Below are positions 9,968 through 20,299 of a stretch of 28,652 nucleotides of DNA, piece by piece. Origin of the DNA: Halicephalobus mephisto (taxonomy: Eukaryota > Nematoda > Chromadorea > Rhabditida > Panagrolaimidae); the NCBI GenBank assembly GCA_009193035.1, contig SWDT01000560.1:1-28652 (forward strand). Reading direction: 5' to 3'. The stretch's first letter is position 1; the number at the start of each line of letters is the position of its first letter. The translations under genes were made by a program, and so were the position numbers. The notes below the pieces were generated by a model. That model saw nothing but the letters and a program-made list of their open reading frames with translations. It had not been told where the DNA came from and made no database searches.

Positions 9968-10125
9968 CACAAAAAAGTGTAACTTTTGATCCGTAACAAT
10001 TGCGAAATATAGCCAAAATAAAACAATTGTCACATTTTTTATGAATAATTGGCATTTGTGACGAAAATTGTAACTTAATAGTGGTGATTTATATTTGTTG
10101 CTGCGCTAAAAGTTATGCTTTTTTG
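9968..10125. mobile_element. Palindromic MITE, copy A
   Basis: Ends CACAAAAAAGTGTAACTTTT and its near-inverse AAAAGTTATGCTTTTTTG, with TA at the left edge (9966-9967). About 158 bp, almost entirely self-complementary, non-coding. Copy B, 253 bp downstream, is over 90% identical by eye, so both derive from a very recent source or a local duplication. Confidence 0.8.
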
Positions 10126-10220
10126 CGTTGATACTGATGAATTGTATATGATATATCTATACATTGAAACAGGTCTAAAGTATCAGATACATTAGATTCA
10201 ATATATAGTTGCATTAAGAT

Positions 10221-10378
10221 CACAAAAAAGTGTAACTTTTGATCCGTAACAATTGCGAAGTGTAACCAAAATAAAACAATTATCACATTTTTCATGAATA
10301 TTTTGCGTTTGTGACGAAAATTGTAACTTAATAGTGGTGATTTATATTTGTTGCTGCGCTAAAAGTTTTGCTTTTTTG
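10221..10378. mobile_element. Palindromic MITE, copy B
   Basis: Same family and orientation as copy A, ending TTTTTTG before TA (10379-10380). The internal GTGACGAAAATTGTAACTTA is identical to that of copy A. Confidence 0.8.
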
Positions 10379-10842
10379 TATGCAGTAAAATCAAAATGTT
10401 TTGATGTCTTTTCCGTCTTCGTCTCTCGAAAGTACATTCCAATAATTAGCGATTTGAAGCTCGCTATTTATAAATTTTATTATATTAAGAAACTCATCTT
10501 CGAACTTAAAAATACATATAATACACAAGATATTCACGAAGTCATGTTACTAAAAATGTATCATCTACAAAGTTTTTCCTTGTTTTGATAATCTCCGCTC
10601 AAGTTTATAAAGCTTAATTTAGAAATCAATCTTTTCATAGATCTCAAACTGAAAATTTAACAATTTTTGATTTCAATTTTTGTAAATTTAAGCATTTCTT
10701 TTGATGGTTTTTATTATTTTAAAAATATAAAAATCATATTTTCGAAACCGTTTCTTATTAAAACCAATGCGTTTCTTTCCTAAACGCCATGTGAAGTCAA
10801 TCTAATTATTACAAACCTATACAAAAATAAAAATTTCAAACT
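10379..10842. other. Upstream flank of receptor 1
   Basis: No gene. From about 10600 to 10760 the sequence is a weak match to the end of block Y upstream of receptors 2 and 3 (CTGAAAATTTAACAA-like and AAAAATATAAAAATCAT-like stretches). This suggests all three receptors once shared the same distal 5' flank. Confidence 0.4.
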
Positions 10843-11000
10843 TTAAGAGGATTTTCGTGATTATAATTGATTTCCCATTCTTATTAAATCACATTTTTTG
10901 CACTAAACGTCACTCGTATTGATAAACGAAAAATATTATTACTTTAATCAGGGATTTCAGTAACAGGATAGCATTCGATATTTGAGAGAATAACTTCAAA
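10843..11000 (+). promoter_or_regulatory. Proximal promoter of receptor 1, shared with receptor 2
   Basis: 10843-10978 closely matches 16163-16300 upstream of receptor 2, including AAACGAAAAATATTATTACT and AATTTCAGTAACAGGATAG-like sequence. The TTTCAG in that stretch is a candidate spliced-leader acceptor. Receptor 3 lacks most of this block. Confidence 0.5.
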
Positions 11001-12247
11001 ATGGCTATTTTCGGCATCCAAACGATCATCCAAATATGCTTGGAAATCCCATTTGGACTTTTCCACATTTCCATGATAGTGTTCCTGATCACTATGAGAA
11101 TCCAAAAGAAGGACTTCTTCACTTCTGGTTATTTCGTAATTCACATTTTAATAAACTTTGCAGATATTGTCAATGTTTTAAATGTAATTTTGAGTTTCTA
11201 ATTTTTCTAATTTTATTTATTTTAGAACTTTGTTGGTATAAAACTGACCAAAATCCCTGAATTAAGGGATTTTTATGTAGGCAATGTGATTCTAGCCACA
11301 GCGATCTACAACATTGCTGCTTACTCGGCTAATTTCGAAATCTGGGGCCACACAATGATCTCCTTTAACAGGTATACTGTACTGAGAAGGAAAGACTCGA
11401 AAGACCTCTGGAAAGGAAAAAAAATGATTTTCTTTGTGATTTTACTCTTCTTGCTCCCCTTGCTTTCCATGGGATTCAGAATGCCGTTTCCGTCTAATTA
11501 TGTAGAGAGCTCTAGTGGAGGAATCGCTGCTATATACAGTAACAATGAAATTCAGAAACTAGTGTCATATTCATCTATTATTTTGTTTATTTTTTCATTC
11601 ATATTCACGACTGTTTTCTCTGTTCTAGCCTGGAGGGAATACAAGGGACTAGTGAAGACGATGAGCCAGCCTTTGAAGACCACGAAAAAAGAAATGAAAT
11701 TGCTCATTCAGTCCATCTGCATGAACCTCTGTCTCTTTCTGAGGTTAGTCTACCAATCGGTTCTTTATTATGCTATCCTAACTAATAAACCAAATGTATT
11801 TTGCATCGCTCGAGTGTTCTTGAATTACATCGCAGATACATATGCACTCTCTAGCTCCGTGTTTTTGATCATTATCAGGTAATTTTATTTGGTAATTAAA
11901 TCAAAAATACGTTGTATTTTATTGAGCTTTACATCTACGATATCCTCTAAGGATCATTTACAAAGCAACACTTGTTTTTGTGTTTCAGAAACAAAAAACC
12001 GATTTTTGAATGAATATGAAATACCTTAAATTCATTGAATGATTATGCAAGAGAAAATGTTTTTAAATTGTTTATAGTAATTACGAAACATTTCAGTGAC
12101 ACAGTAAGAAAACAGTATCTGGAATTCTATGGATTATCCAAGTATGTTTCTTATGGATCGAGGTCGACGACAAATAATGCACTCACTCTGTCTACAGTAA
12201 GCATTACCCCCAAAATTCAACCGAATCCTAAATCCTTTCGTAAATGA
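11001..12247 (+). CDS. Seven-transmembrane chemoreceptor, Srg superfamily (srv-like), copy 1
   Basis: Exons 11001-11183, 11226-11878 and 12097-12247 give 328 residues, normal for nematode chemoreceptors. Seven hydrophobic segments are visible: about residues 8-28, 38-60, 79-107, 128-147, 171-193, 213-238 and 246-278. NRY (109-111) after segment 3 stands where other GPCRs have DRY. After the last segment SDTVR leads into a short serine/threonine-rich tail. Such receptors sit in sensory cilia of chemosensory neurons and detect small molecules; the ligand is unknown. Intron 1 is 42 bp. Intron 2 is 218 bp and its last 60 bases stay open in the frame of exon 3. Family choice (srv versus srg) is by pattern only. 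The gene looks intact. Confidence 0.88.
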
Positions 12248-12836
12248 TTCTGGAGAAAATTTGACTTTTACTTTTGTGATTAAATGAAAAGTGTAATTTA
12301 AAAATGAAGTCCCTATAAAGCTTAGAAGCACAGTATGCCGGAAACTACTGCGACTTTCCATTATAACTTGTTTCAGAGGAGTCACATTGATACCGTACCA
12401 ACTGCTTCCTGAAGGTGCTTATGTCTAAAGAATGATAACGTGTGGGTGACACAAGTGCAAGAAATACGTAGCATTTTCGTCATGAAAGATATAGTAATGC
12501 TTTGTAGTATTCAGCGTCATTATCTTAATGTTACGAATTTTTGTAATAAATACCAAGTGATAATGAAAAATATAATTATGTCATATCTTTATCATAGTTA
12601 GCAACTGTTATAAAACCACAATAATGACGTTCGCATTTGTTATTAGTTTGGAAAATTGGTGATTTTCTGTGCATATAGGACTAGACTAATTTCCTCTACA
12701 GAAAATGATTGCGAAATTGTTATAAGTAGAGATAAATAATACTATTAAAGTCTCCAAGAACAAAAAGATCAGCATAACAGATAATTGCTCATGGGTGAAA
12801 TGAATGGACGTAAAATCCCCAAGAAAGTATTCGCTA
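12248..12836. other. 3' flank of receptor 1
   Basis: 12248-12400 matches the 3' flanks of receptor 3 (25594-25740) and, for a shorter distance, receptor 2 (17559-17640); TAACTTGTTTCAGAGGAGTC is common to copies 1 and 3. No AATAAA occurs near the stop. The rest is AT-rich with nothing recognised. Confidence 0.5.
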
Positions 12837-12996
12837 CACAAAAAGAGAAACTTTTGACTCATAACGAATACAGGCAGCCATTATTGTGTTGCAATTTTGT
12901 CAAAAGTGTCAAATATTCATGAAAATCGTAACAGATATGTCACAGTTTTATCATATTTTGCAATTTTTACGGAGTTAAAAGTTACGCTTTTTTATG
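12837..12996. mobile_element. Palindromic MITE, copy C (diverged)
   Basis: TA-flanked on both sides (12835-12836 and 12997-12998), with ends CACAAAAAGAGAAACTTTTG and GTTAAAAGTTACGCTTTTTT. It is clearly the same family as copies A and B, but older. Confidence 0.7.
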
Positions 12997-13429
12997 TAAA
13001 GAATAACATCACCCTTTAGGCATAAATAGGAACATGTAATCCTGCACGTTGAAACCCTAGTTACCCCCACCTTAGGGACTCAGTTCAATCTGAATAACTC
13101 TGAGCTCTAGTCTATTCTGTTTTATTATAGTAATTGTGTAAAGAATACAGTAACTAACCAATCAGCGGACTGCTATTACTCTGTTAACCAGGCACAGAAA
13201 AATATTCTCTATCTTCTCCAAACGAGATAATCTTGTTTTTTCATTTATAAATCTTCCTTAGATCGCATCTTTTACAATGTTATCAATTACTCAAGTTTGA
13301 GTTTGGTATGAATAAACAAATGAATCAAAGTCTCAACAGGTTGTATCTTTTCTCTATCAATGAGAATAAAGGAACCAGCCCAAACATGAACAACAATATT
13401 TATATACACATCAACTCCTTAATCACACG
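12997..13429. other. Gene-free stretch, nothing recognised
   Basis: AT-rich sequence without repeat partners in the window; the open frame at 13308-13505 has no protein-like features. Confidence 0.5.
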
Positions 13430-13830
13430 ATATAACCATTCCATAAGATATAAAGGCTTTTCATTCCAAAAAAGTTTTTTAATTGGTTGTGCTTTGATGA
13501 GGTAATTATTTCACATAAACACAGAACATACGTGCAGAAAACGACAAAGTTCTCACAGGATCTGATATCGAGTTATTCACAACAGGTTTCGTGATGAAAG
13601 TTTATCTCCCATCTACATAACACATCGAAGTGCATTTTCGTATCCACTTATGATTCCTGTAGATCTATTCTTGGAGTCTTCCGGGATCTCTTCAGTTTGT
13701 AACCTAGGAATTTTGACACAAAAATAAAATCCTTTAATATAAAAATTGAGACAACTACGTTGTGCATGACTCACTTCAGAAACCATGTACAAAAATTCTC
13801 TCAAATATAGTAGACACGAACTTAGTTATC
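13430..13830. repeat. Block Z, copy downstream of receptor 1
   Basis: About 400 bp matching 25930-26320 downstream of receptor 3 at roughly 90% identity by eye (for example TGACACAAAAATAAAAT and CACATCGAAGTGCATTTTCG). A minus-strand open frame is shared, but its differences are mostly amino-acid changing, so it is not treated as a gene. Confidence 0.8.
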
Positions 13831-13969
13831 GTTTGAATTCCTTGATTCCAAAAGACAAACTCTGCTGTGATATTCTCAACAATTAAAAAATCCTAGATGA
13901 GACCTTACAGAACTCTAGAGAGCTTCAGAAACTTTTAATGAGTTCTTAAAGATTTGAAAAATTTCGGGA

Positions 13970-14475
13970 AGTTCACATTGAGTTTTCAAATGTTGACGAA
14001 ATTATAATTCTTTAAAAATCTGAAAATTAATCTGCTCGTGACTACAGTATTTTTCGGAAATAGCTTGTTTGATAATTGTTGCCAACGTCAACAACGAAAA
14101 TAGAGAAAACAATTAAATTAATTTCTTCCAAGTTGCCTTTTGCAAGGTATTTCAATTCTCAAAAATAACATTCTTGAAGAAATCCTCACGTGGTATTTTT
14201 CGAGATTTAAGAAATTATTTTCGATGTTCTTAAAAATCACACGATAAAAAATATAAATAAATTTTATGCAGAAACGACTTGAAAAAGAATTTCTAGAAAT
14301 TTCCAGATGTTACAGTAACCTAAGTGATGGTTTTGTAATTTTATAATTTTTTAATTCAGAATATTTAAAAATAAATTCTCATATAATTTATTAATACGAA
14401 TACCTAAAAATTACAGTAAGCTACAAAGATCACTATATGTCATCATATAATCTCCCACATTTCGTAGTCAACTTT
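13970..14475. repeat. Block X, copy upstream of receptor 2
   Basis: About 500 bp matching 21240-21720 upstream of receptor 3 at high identity (for example AATCTGCTCGTGACTACAGT and GTATTTTTCGGAAATAGCTT). No coding sequence is seen. Confidence 0.85.
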
Positions 14476-14489
14476 TCAAATATATCCTG

Positions 14490-14910
14490 CTTAAAGAAGT
14501 CCGGGGAACTTCCCAATTAAGTCTATGCAGAGTACAAAACCCATCTTCTAAGTTATAAGTCATATAAGCACATGAGGTTGTCAGGAAGTCATTTTGCCAA
14601 TGCCTGATCTTTGATCAGCTCTTACTAGTTCTAGGCATTTGTTCTCAGATTTACAGGGAAGTCGACTTCAAATTAGAATCTGCAACTTGCTTACAATGCT
14701 TGGGAGGATTAGTCGGCACTTCTTATTTACCTCTATAGCGATTTCGAAATTAAAGTTAAGTTTTCAGTTTACCTGTAATGTTTAGGCAGGTCAATATATC
14801 CGATTTAATTTGAAGTTGATTTCTTCACAGACCTCAGCATTCAAAATTTAACAAATATTTTAGTTTCAACTATTTATTGTAATAACTTTTTTGGCGTTTC
14901 TAGTTTTTTA
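14490..14910. repeat. Block Y, copy upstream of receptor 2
   Basis: About 420 bp matching 23210-23618, starting AAGTCCGGGGAACTTCCCAA. X and Y are adjacent here but separated by about 1.48 kb in the other copy. Confidence 0.85.
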
Positions 14911-15072
14911 CACACACGAAAAAGCTTAACTTTTGCACCAGTAACAAATGCAAATCGTCACTATTGTAACTTTCGTCACAAATACCAAATATTGACGAAA
15001 AAAGTGATGATTGTGTCACATTTTTATTACATTTTGCCATTGTTACGAGACTAAAAGTTATGCTTTTGTGTG
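14911..15072. mobile_element. Palindromic MITE, copy D, inserted at the end of block Y
   Basis: TA at both edges (14909-14910 and 15073-15074), with ends CACACACGAAAAAGCTTAAC and AAAAGTTATGCTTTTGTGTG. The paralogous site at about 23618 lacks the element, giving an occupied/empty pair. Confidence 0.85.
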
Positions 15073-15074
15073 TA

Positions 15075-16162
15075 TAGAAATATAAAACTTTTATCTGCGG
15101 TATTGTTTTTGAGTCTAAAAAACTAAAACTTTTTTGGTAGTTTTTCACATTTAAATACTGTAGGTGCAGATGACATAGCTTAGCTCGTCTAATGACTTAG
15201 ATAAACGTCAAAAGCTCCGCCCAATCAGAAGACGTTGTATAGCATGATAAAAGGTTAGAATAACAAATCCGAATTAGTTTTGAGGAAAGTTGTCTATTTT
15301 CAAATTAGTTGGATTCGAAGTCGACAGTTTTGATTTTCAGTATTTCGCGTAAATCTTCAATTCATTCTCGAGTAGAATATACAATGCTTATCTCCCAAAA
15401 ACTCGTGCTCCTTTTGAAATTGTTTATTTGTAAAATCAGTGTTGCTTATTTAACCGCCTTGCTAAATCAATCTAATTACCAAAAAACTTATAAAAACGAA
15501 AAAAATAAATATTAAGAAATAGTGGAAGGAACTGTTGCATGGCCTTCAAATGATCCAAGTCTTCCCGAATGCGGTTCATAACGGCCAGAGAAAAATTCCT
15601 TCTATTCGTCTTGACCTCGTGTTACGAATACAGATTTAGGAGTATTGTGTAAATATTTATTACTTAGCGTAATCAACATATAAGAGCTATTAACTATGCT
15701 CCTCATATATTGGACCCCAACAAGCACAATCAATGACAAGGTTGTAATCAGAGTTGATTTAATCGAGCATAATCAACGTGTTTAGATCGTTTAATAAAAA
15801 GAAGAAATGATCGAAACATGTGAAATATGTTCGGCTACAATCTTGTCGTCGATTACAACCAGAATCCAAGATATCAGCAGTGTACTTAACAGCTCTTATA
15901 CGTCAATTATGAATCGCTTACAAATGATTCTACAACACTTCTGCTGGTTTATTGTGTATTTTCAGTAGGATCCAACAGTTTTCGTGAGTTAAACAAATAT
16001 ATAAAGTCTCAAGATTCTTGCGATTTAACTACAAAAGCTTACGTGCTGCGCAACACCTTATTTACTACCATAATACAAATTTAAAAATACTTTCTCTAAT
16101 TTTTTGGAATCTCTACAAACATAAACGTTCTCAATATATTACTAAACAACAAAGTTTTTAAA
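15075..16162. other. 5' flank of receptor 2 with an inserted inverted repeat
   Basis: 15075-15520 aligns loosely with 23619-24000 upstream of receptor 3 (AGCTCCGCC element, TTCTCGAGTAG-like and TTTTGAAATTGTTT). 15530-16090 has no partner there. It contains an imperfect inverted repeat: CATATAAGAGCTATTAAC near 15680 faces TTAACAGCTCTTATACG near 15887, and CAAGGTTGTAATC near 15738 faces GATTACAACC near 15850. This suggests another small DNA element. Confidence 0.45.
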
Positions 16163-16302
16163 TTCTAAGAGGACTTTCGTGATGGTAGTTGATTTTCTAT
16201 TTTTATTAAATCGCATTTTTTACACTAAACATCACTCGTATTCATAAACGAAAAATATTATTACTTTAATCAGGAATTTCAGTAACAGGATAGAATTCAA
16301 TA
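16163..16302 (+). promoter_or_regulatory. Proximal promoter of receptor 2, shared with receptor 1
   Basis: Nearly the same 138 bp as at 10843-10978. AATTTCAGTAACAGG (about 16273-16287) provides a candidate spliced-leader acceptor upstream of the ATG at 16303. Confidence 0.5.
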
Positions 16303-17558
16303 ATGGCTATTTTCGACACTCACACAATCATCCAAATATGTCTAGAGATCCCATTCGGACTCTTCCATATCTCAATGACCATATTCCTGATCGCTATGAG
16401 AATCCAAAAGAAGGACTTTTTCAGTTCTGGATATTTCGTAATTCACATTTTAATAAACTTTGCAGATATTGCCAATGTTATAAATGTAATTTTTATTTTC
16501 TAATTTTCCTAATTTTATTTATTTTAGAATATAGTCGCAATAAAATTCACCAAAATCCCTGAATTGAGGGGTTTTTATGTAGGCAATGTGGTTCTAGCCA
16601 CAGCGGTCTACAATATTGCTGCTTATTCGGCTAATTTCGAAATCTGGGGCCATACAATGGTTTCCTTCAACAGATATACTGTACTGCGAAGGAAAGACTC
16701 GAAAGACCTTTGGAAAGGAAAAAAATTAGTTTTCTTTGTGATTTTACTCTTCTTGCTCCCCTTGCTTTCCATGGGATTCAGAATGTCGTTTCCGTCTAAT
16801 TATGTAGAGAGCTCTAGTGGAGGAATCGCTGCCATGTACAGTAATAAAGAAATTCAGAAACTAGTGTCATATTCATCTATTTCTTTGTTTATTTTTTCAT
16901 TCATATTCACGACTGTTTTCTCTGTTCTAGCCTGGAGGGAATACAAGGGACTAGTGAAGACGATGAGCCAGCCTTTGAAGACCACGAAAAAAGAAATGAA
17001 ATTGCTCATTCAGTCCATCTGCATGAACCTCTGTCTCTTTCTGAGGTTAGTCTACCAATTGGTCCTCTATTACGGTACGGTAAGCAACAGTCCAAATGTA
17101 TTTGCTGTTGCTCGAGTGTTCTTGAACTACATCGGGGATACGTACTCACTTTCAGGTTCTGTATTCTTGATCATCATCAGGTAACTTTATTTTGTCTTCA
17201 AACATTAAAATTGCATTTAGTTATTTTATTTCTGTTTCATTTCTATATAGTTAGAATCTTAAAAGGTTTCTCTTCAACTAGATATTACTTTATATTATAT
17301 AAATAAGTCGATTTTTGAATGAATATAAAATAACGAAAGTTTAATTAATATCTTTTCAACATCAAATTTTTTTGTCTTTTCTGATTGTTAATTTTGAAAT
17401 TTTTCAGTGACACAGTAAGACAAGCGTATCTTGAATTCTATGGATTGTCCAAGTGTCTTCCTTCTTGGTCGAAGTCAACAGTCGTCAGCGTATCAGCACC
17501 ATCTACAATACATATTACTTCCACAACTCAGCACAATATTAAGTCCTTTCATAGGTGA
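16303..17558 (+). CDS. Seven-transmembrane chemoreceptor, Srg superfamily (srv-like), copy 2
   Basis: Exons 16303-16485, 16528-17180 and 17408-17558 give 328 residues with the same exon lengths and phases as its two neighbours. NRY is again at residues 109-111. The seven hydrophobic segments, the third intracellular loop (MSQPLKTTKKEMKLL) and SDTVR after segment 7 are kept. It differs from copy 1 mainly in exon 1, the exon 1/2 junction (NIVAIKFTK), the outer part of segments 6-7 and the C-terminal tail, which is strongly diverged (KCLPSWSKST). A 176 bp stretch, 16884-17059, is identical to 11582-11757 of copy 1. The reading frame is intact, so it is presumably functional. Ligand unknown. Confidence 0.88.
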
Positions 17559-19190
17559 TTCTTGAGAAACTTTAATGTTCTATTTGTGTAATTAAATGGA
17601 AAGTGTGATTTAAAAATTAAGTTTTTATAAAACTTAGAAATTTAGAGAAAGTCTTCAACCAAATGATGTGCACGCCATTTCCTTCGTTGCTTCACCTTCC
17701 TTTGCTCCTTCCGGTAGATTTTTCTTTAATTATAATATTGATAGAGGAAGTGATAAAATACAAAAAATTAGGACTTATTTAAATTTGAATAACTTTACAT
17801 TTAGTTTTTTAAATCTGTTAAAAATATCTTCTGGAAAAAGATATTGATTTAGATGACAGTAGGAACTTTACGTTTGGCTGGATCAACGACACTGTTTGAG
17901 AAAATCTGTTTTTTAAACGACTTTAAATCATTAATTTTCGCGAACGGCTCGATTTTTTCACGTCGAAAGTGTTAGATTAGTTGCGGTGTAGCGTTTTTAG
18001 TGTTTATTTCCCAATTCTAATTCCGATACATTAACAACTAAATATTTTGTATCTGCAGCTACCATATCATGTTGTGTAATAATTACCTTGAAATCACCTT
18101 CTACAGCGAAAATTAAAGAAGCTTCTTTGTAATATGGAATATGTTCCTTTACAGTATTACTGTTTCTCCTAAATCCTCCTATTATCTGAATTTAGTTTAA
18201 TTTTTCAGATATTGAAAACACCGTTCGCTCCTTGACAACAATCTGAAGAACTTGTCAAATGTTGACAATGCCGTGAAACTATTGAAACTGCTTTTAAGGA
18301 ACCAATTTCTGCAGCTAATGTTCAAATTAGAAGTGTAAAAAATCCTTATTTGTGATTAATATAATTTTTAGCATAGTTTTTTGTCCATGAATATTGTTTA
18401 TAAAATTGTTATACATACTTGCGAGTACTGTCCTAAATTTGTCAAATCATTGGAATACCAAAAGTGAAGTAAGAAACAAACTCAATCGTTTACTTGTACT
18501 TTGATTAAATATGTAAACAGTGGTTTGTCAGCTGCTTCGTAAATATTCACTTAATTACTGTTATTAGTGCATGTGATAAACGTGATCTTTAAAAATAATT
18601 GAAAAACTAATTGGCCTTACAGGAAGTGGCATATTTTTAAGTGTGCAAAATACAGAAGATTATCATTAACTTTCGGTAAAATCACAAATGAGGAAAAAAA
18701 TACTGGTATTGCTTCTAAAAAGATCTTCGAAATAAATCAAGATATTGCATCTAACGATATTGACAGGACATCAACTTTTATTGTTATTGTCTTTCTCGAT
18801 GAGTTAAAAGATATCTCATGAAATGGCGTATTTCATAATTATTATATTATTTTAGTTTTTTAGACACCTATGTTAAATAAATCGTACAATTTAACGAGGA
18901 GATGGAAGACATTTCTCAGATTTTATTTAAAAAGTTCTTAAAATTAGTGAATAATTATTTAATGAGCACTTTTTTCTGTTTTATAACTAATAATTGCTTT
19001 AATTGCAGCCTCATCATGATTTGCAACTAAGCATGCAAATTAAAAAATTATCTGCATCTAACATTATTGAAAGATTTCAAATTGTAGCGACATTATTCCC
19101 CAATTTGGTTGCTTAGGAATAAAAAATCTTATCATTACGGCATCAATGGCTTTCTGAAAACTGTTAATGCTCTGTATGATCATTTAGTGC
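17559..19190. other. Gene-free region with short open stretches, possible decayed gene
   Basis: 17690-17850 is the second copy of block W. Beyond it are several stretches open in one frame without Met starts: minus 17997-18191 (64 codons), plus 18603-18821 (72 codons) and plus ~18999-19116 (about 37 codons, TTGCAGCCTCATC.. to TAG). They are interrupted by stops and give no confident family match. They may be relics of a transposon or gene, or chance. Confidence 0.3.
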
Positions 19191-19295
19191 ACTAATGTCA
19201 CAAAGGGCCTTCTGTCGCGACATTAAGCGTAGCGAGAAAGGAGCGATCGTTCAAGAGAAACGATTCTGCTTCCATGAATGGAATTGGAAAAGGTC

Positions 19296-19367
19296 GCTCT
19301 CGTAGCTTAAGAGGAAAAGCACTTGCCCGGATAGCAAGACGATGCGGATTCGATGCCTGCCGAGAGA
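19296..19367 (+). tRNA. tRNA-like cloverleaf, probably a tRNA pseudogene or SINE head
   Basis: 72 bases fold as a cloverleaf. Acceptor GCTCTCG/CGAGAGA pairs in 6 of 7 positions; D stem GCTT/AAGC is perfect; anticodon stem CTTGC/GCAAG is perfect; T stem GCGGA/CCTGC pairs in 4 of 5 around loop TTCGATG. The A box (TAGCTTAAGAGG) and B box (GGATTCGATGCC) are good. The anticodon would be GGA, but position 33 is C instead of the near-invariant T, position 37 is a pyrimidine and the 53-61 pair is lost. Decay or a SINE origin is therefore more likely than a working tRNA. Confidence 0.5.
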
Positions 19368-20299
19368 CATTTTCCTTCCATATTAGTTTCGGATTAGATG
19401 AGGTCAGATCTAGTTTTCCGACACCTTCATGATACAAATTATTTAATATTCCAACGTAAGATAAGAGATTAAATGAAACAATAATTATGTTCATTTTTCA
19501 GAAATATACTTCAATTAATGAACTCATGATGCAATCCAAAAAAGATATCTGAAACGAAGATCCGCATTATCAATATTTCAATTCTGCTTAAATACTATTT
19601 AAATATTAATAGGAAATAATTGAAGTAAATTGGTATTATATTTGTAACTGTTATGTTCAACCTGAGAATTTCAGGTTGCTGAAGATACTGTAAGGGATTC
19701 TGCTGTCTTCCCTTAATTAACAATGGTTAACTGGTCACTTTATTCCAGTAGTCAACAGTACAAATCAACAATAACTCCTTGCCACGTCGTCCGGTCCCGT
19801 AGCGTCGCTTCTCCTTTTCTCCACCGCTTCTTTGGCGCGCAAATTGAGTTTCTGCATCTACAGGGTTTTCGTGTTAGGAGTCTTCTCGCTTTCCGCGACA
19901 GATACCACTGATATCATCCAATATTTTTTAGCAATCTATTATCTTTTTCGCATTCAATACTATCCATATATATTGCATTTTGTTTCTTAATAGAATCTGT
20001 CGCTAGAATCAAGAATAAAAATTGCTACCATTGGAGAACGTACTTCTATGAAGATTTGATTCATACTGAATTGAATAGGACATATTTAATTGTTTTAATT
20101 ACTGTGTTGTTTGTTGTAATAAATTGTTTCAACTTAGTTATTTATAAATGCGGGGAAACTAAAATATTATTGTCGAATTCGGCATCGCAACACATTTATT
20201 ACGGAAAATCATAACATCTAAAAAAAGCAAAGCTGAACATCATAATTACCATGTTTTGTATGACAAAAATACTACATGTTTGCTACACATTGCAGAAAT
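19368..20299. other. Gene-free stretch
   Basis: A less AT-rich patch at about 19780-19900 ends CTTTCCGCGACAG. CTGTCGCG also occurs near 19213 in inverse orientation, so 19210-19903 might be bounded by short inverted ends. Nothing else is recognised. Confidence 0.25.

Noticed and set aside
11036..11260. Alternative-frame translations over receptor exon 1 (also 16338-16562 and 24101-24325)
   Set aside because: They read across the exon 1/intron 1 boundary in the wrong frame; the hydrophobic receptor frame is the conserved one.
13613..13804. Minus-strand frame shared between the two Z blocks (also 26070-26297), suggesting a conserved small protein
   Set aside because: Comparing the copies, about nine of ten differences change the amino acid and only one is clearly silent, and one copy has an earlier stop. 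The frame is kept because the duplication is recent, not because of coding constraint.
18412..18470. HTCEYCPKFVKS motif resembling the MYST acetyltransferase zinc finger
   Set aside because: Only about a dozen residues match, a stop follows within eight residues, and no acetyl-CoA-binding core could be found downstream.
19198..19494. 98-codon minus-strand open frame
   Set aside because: It runs antisense through the tRNA-like cloverleaf, whose structure explains the sequence better.
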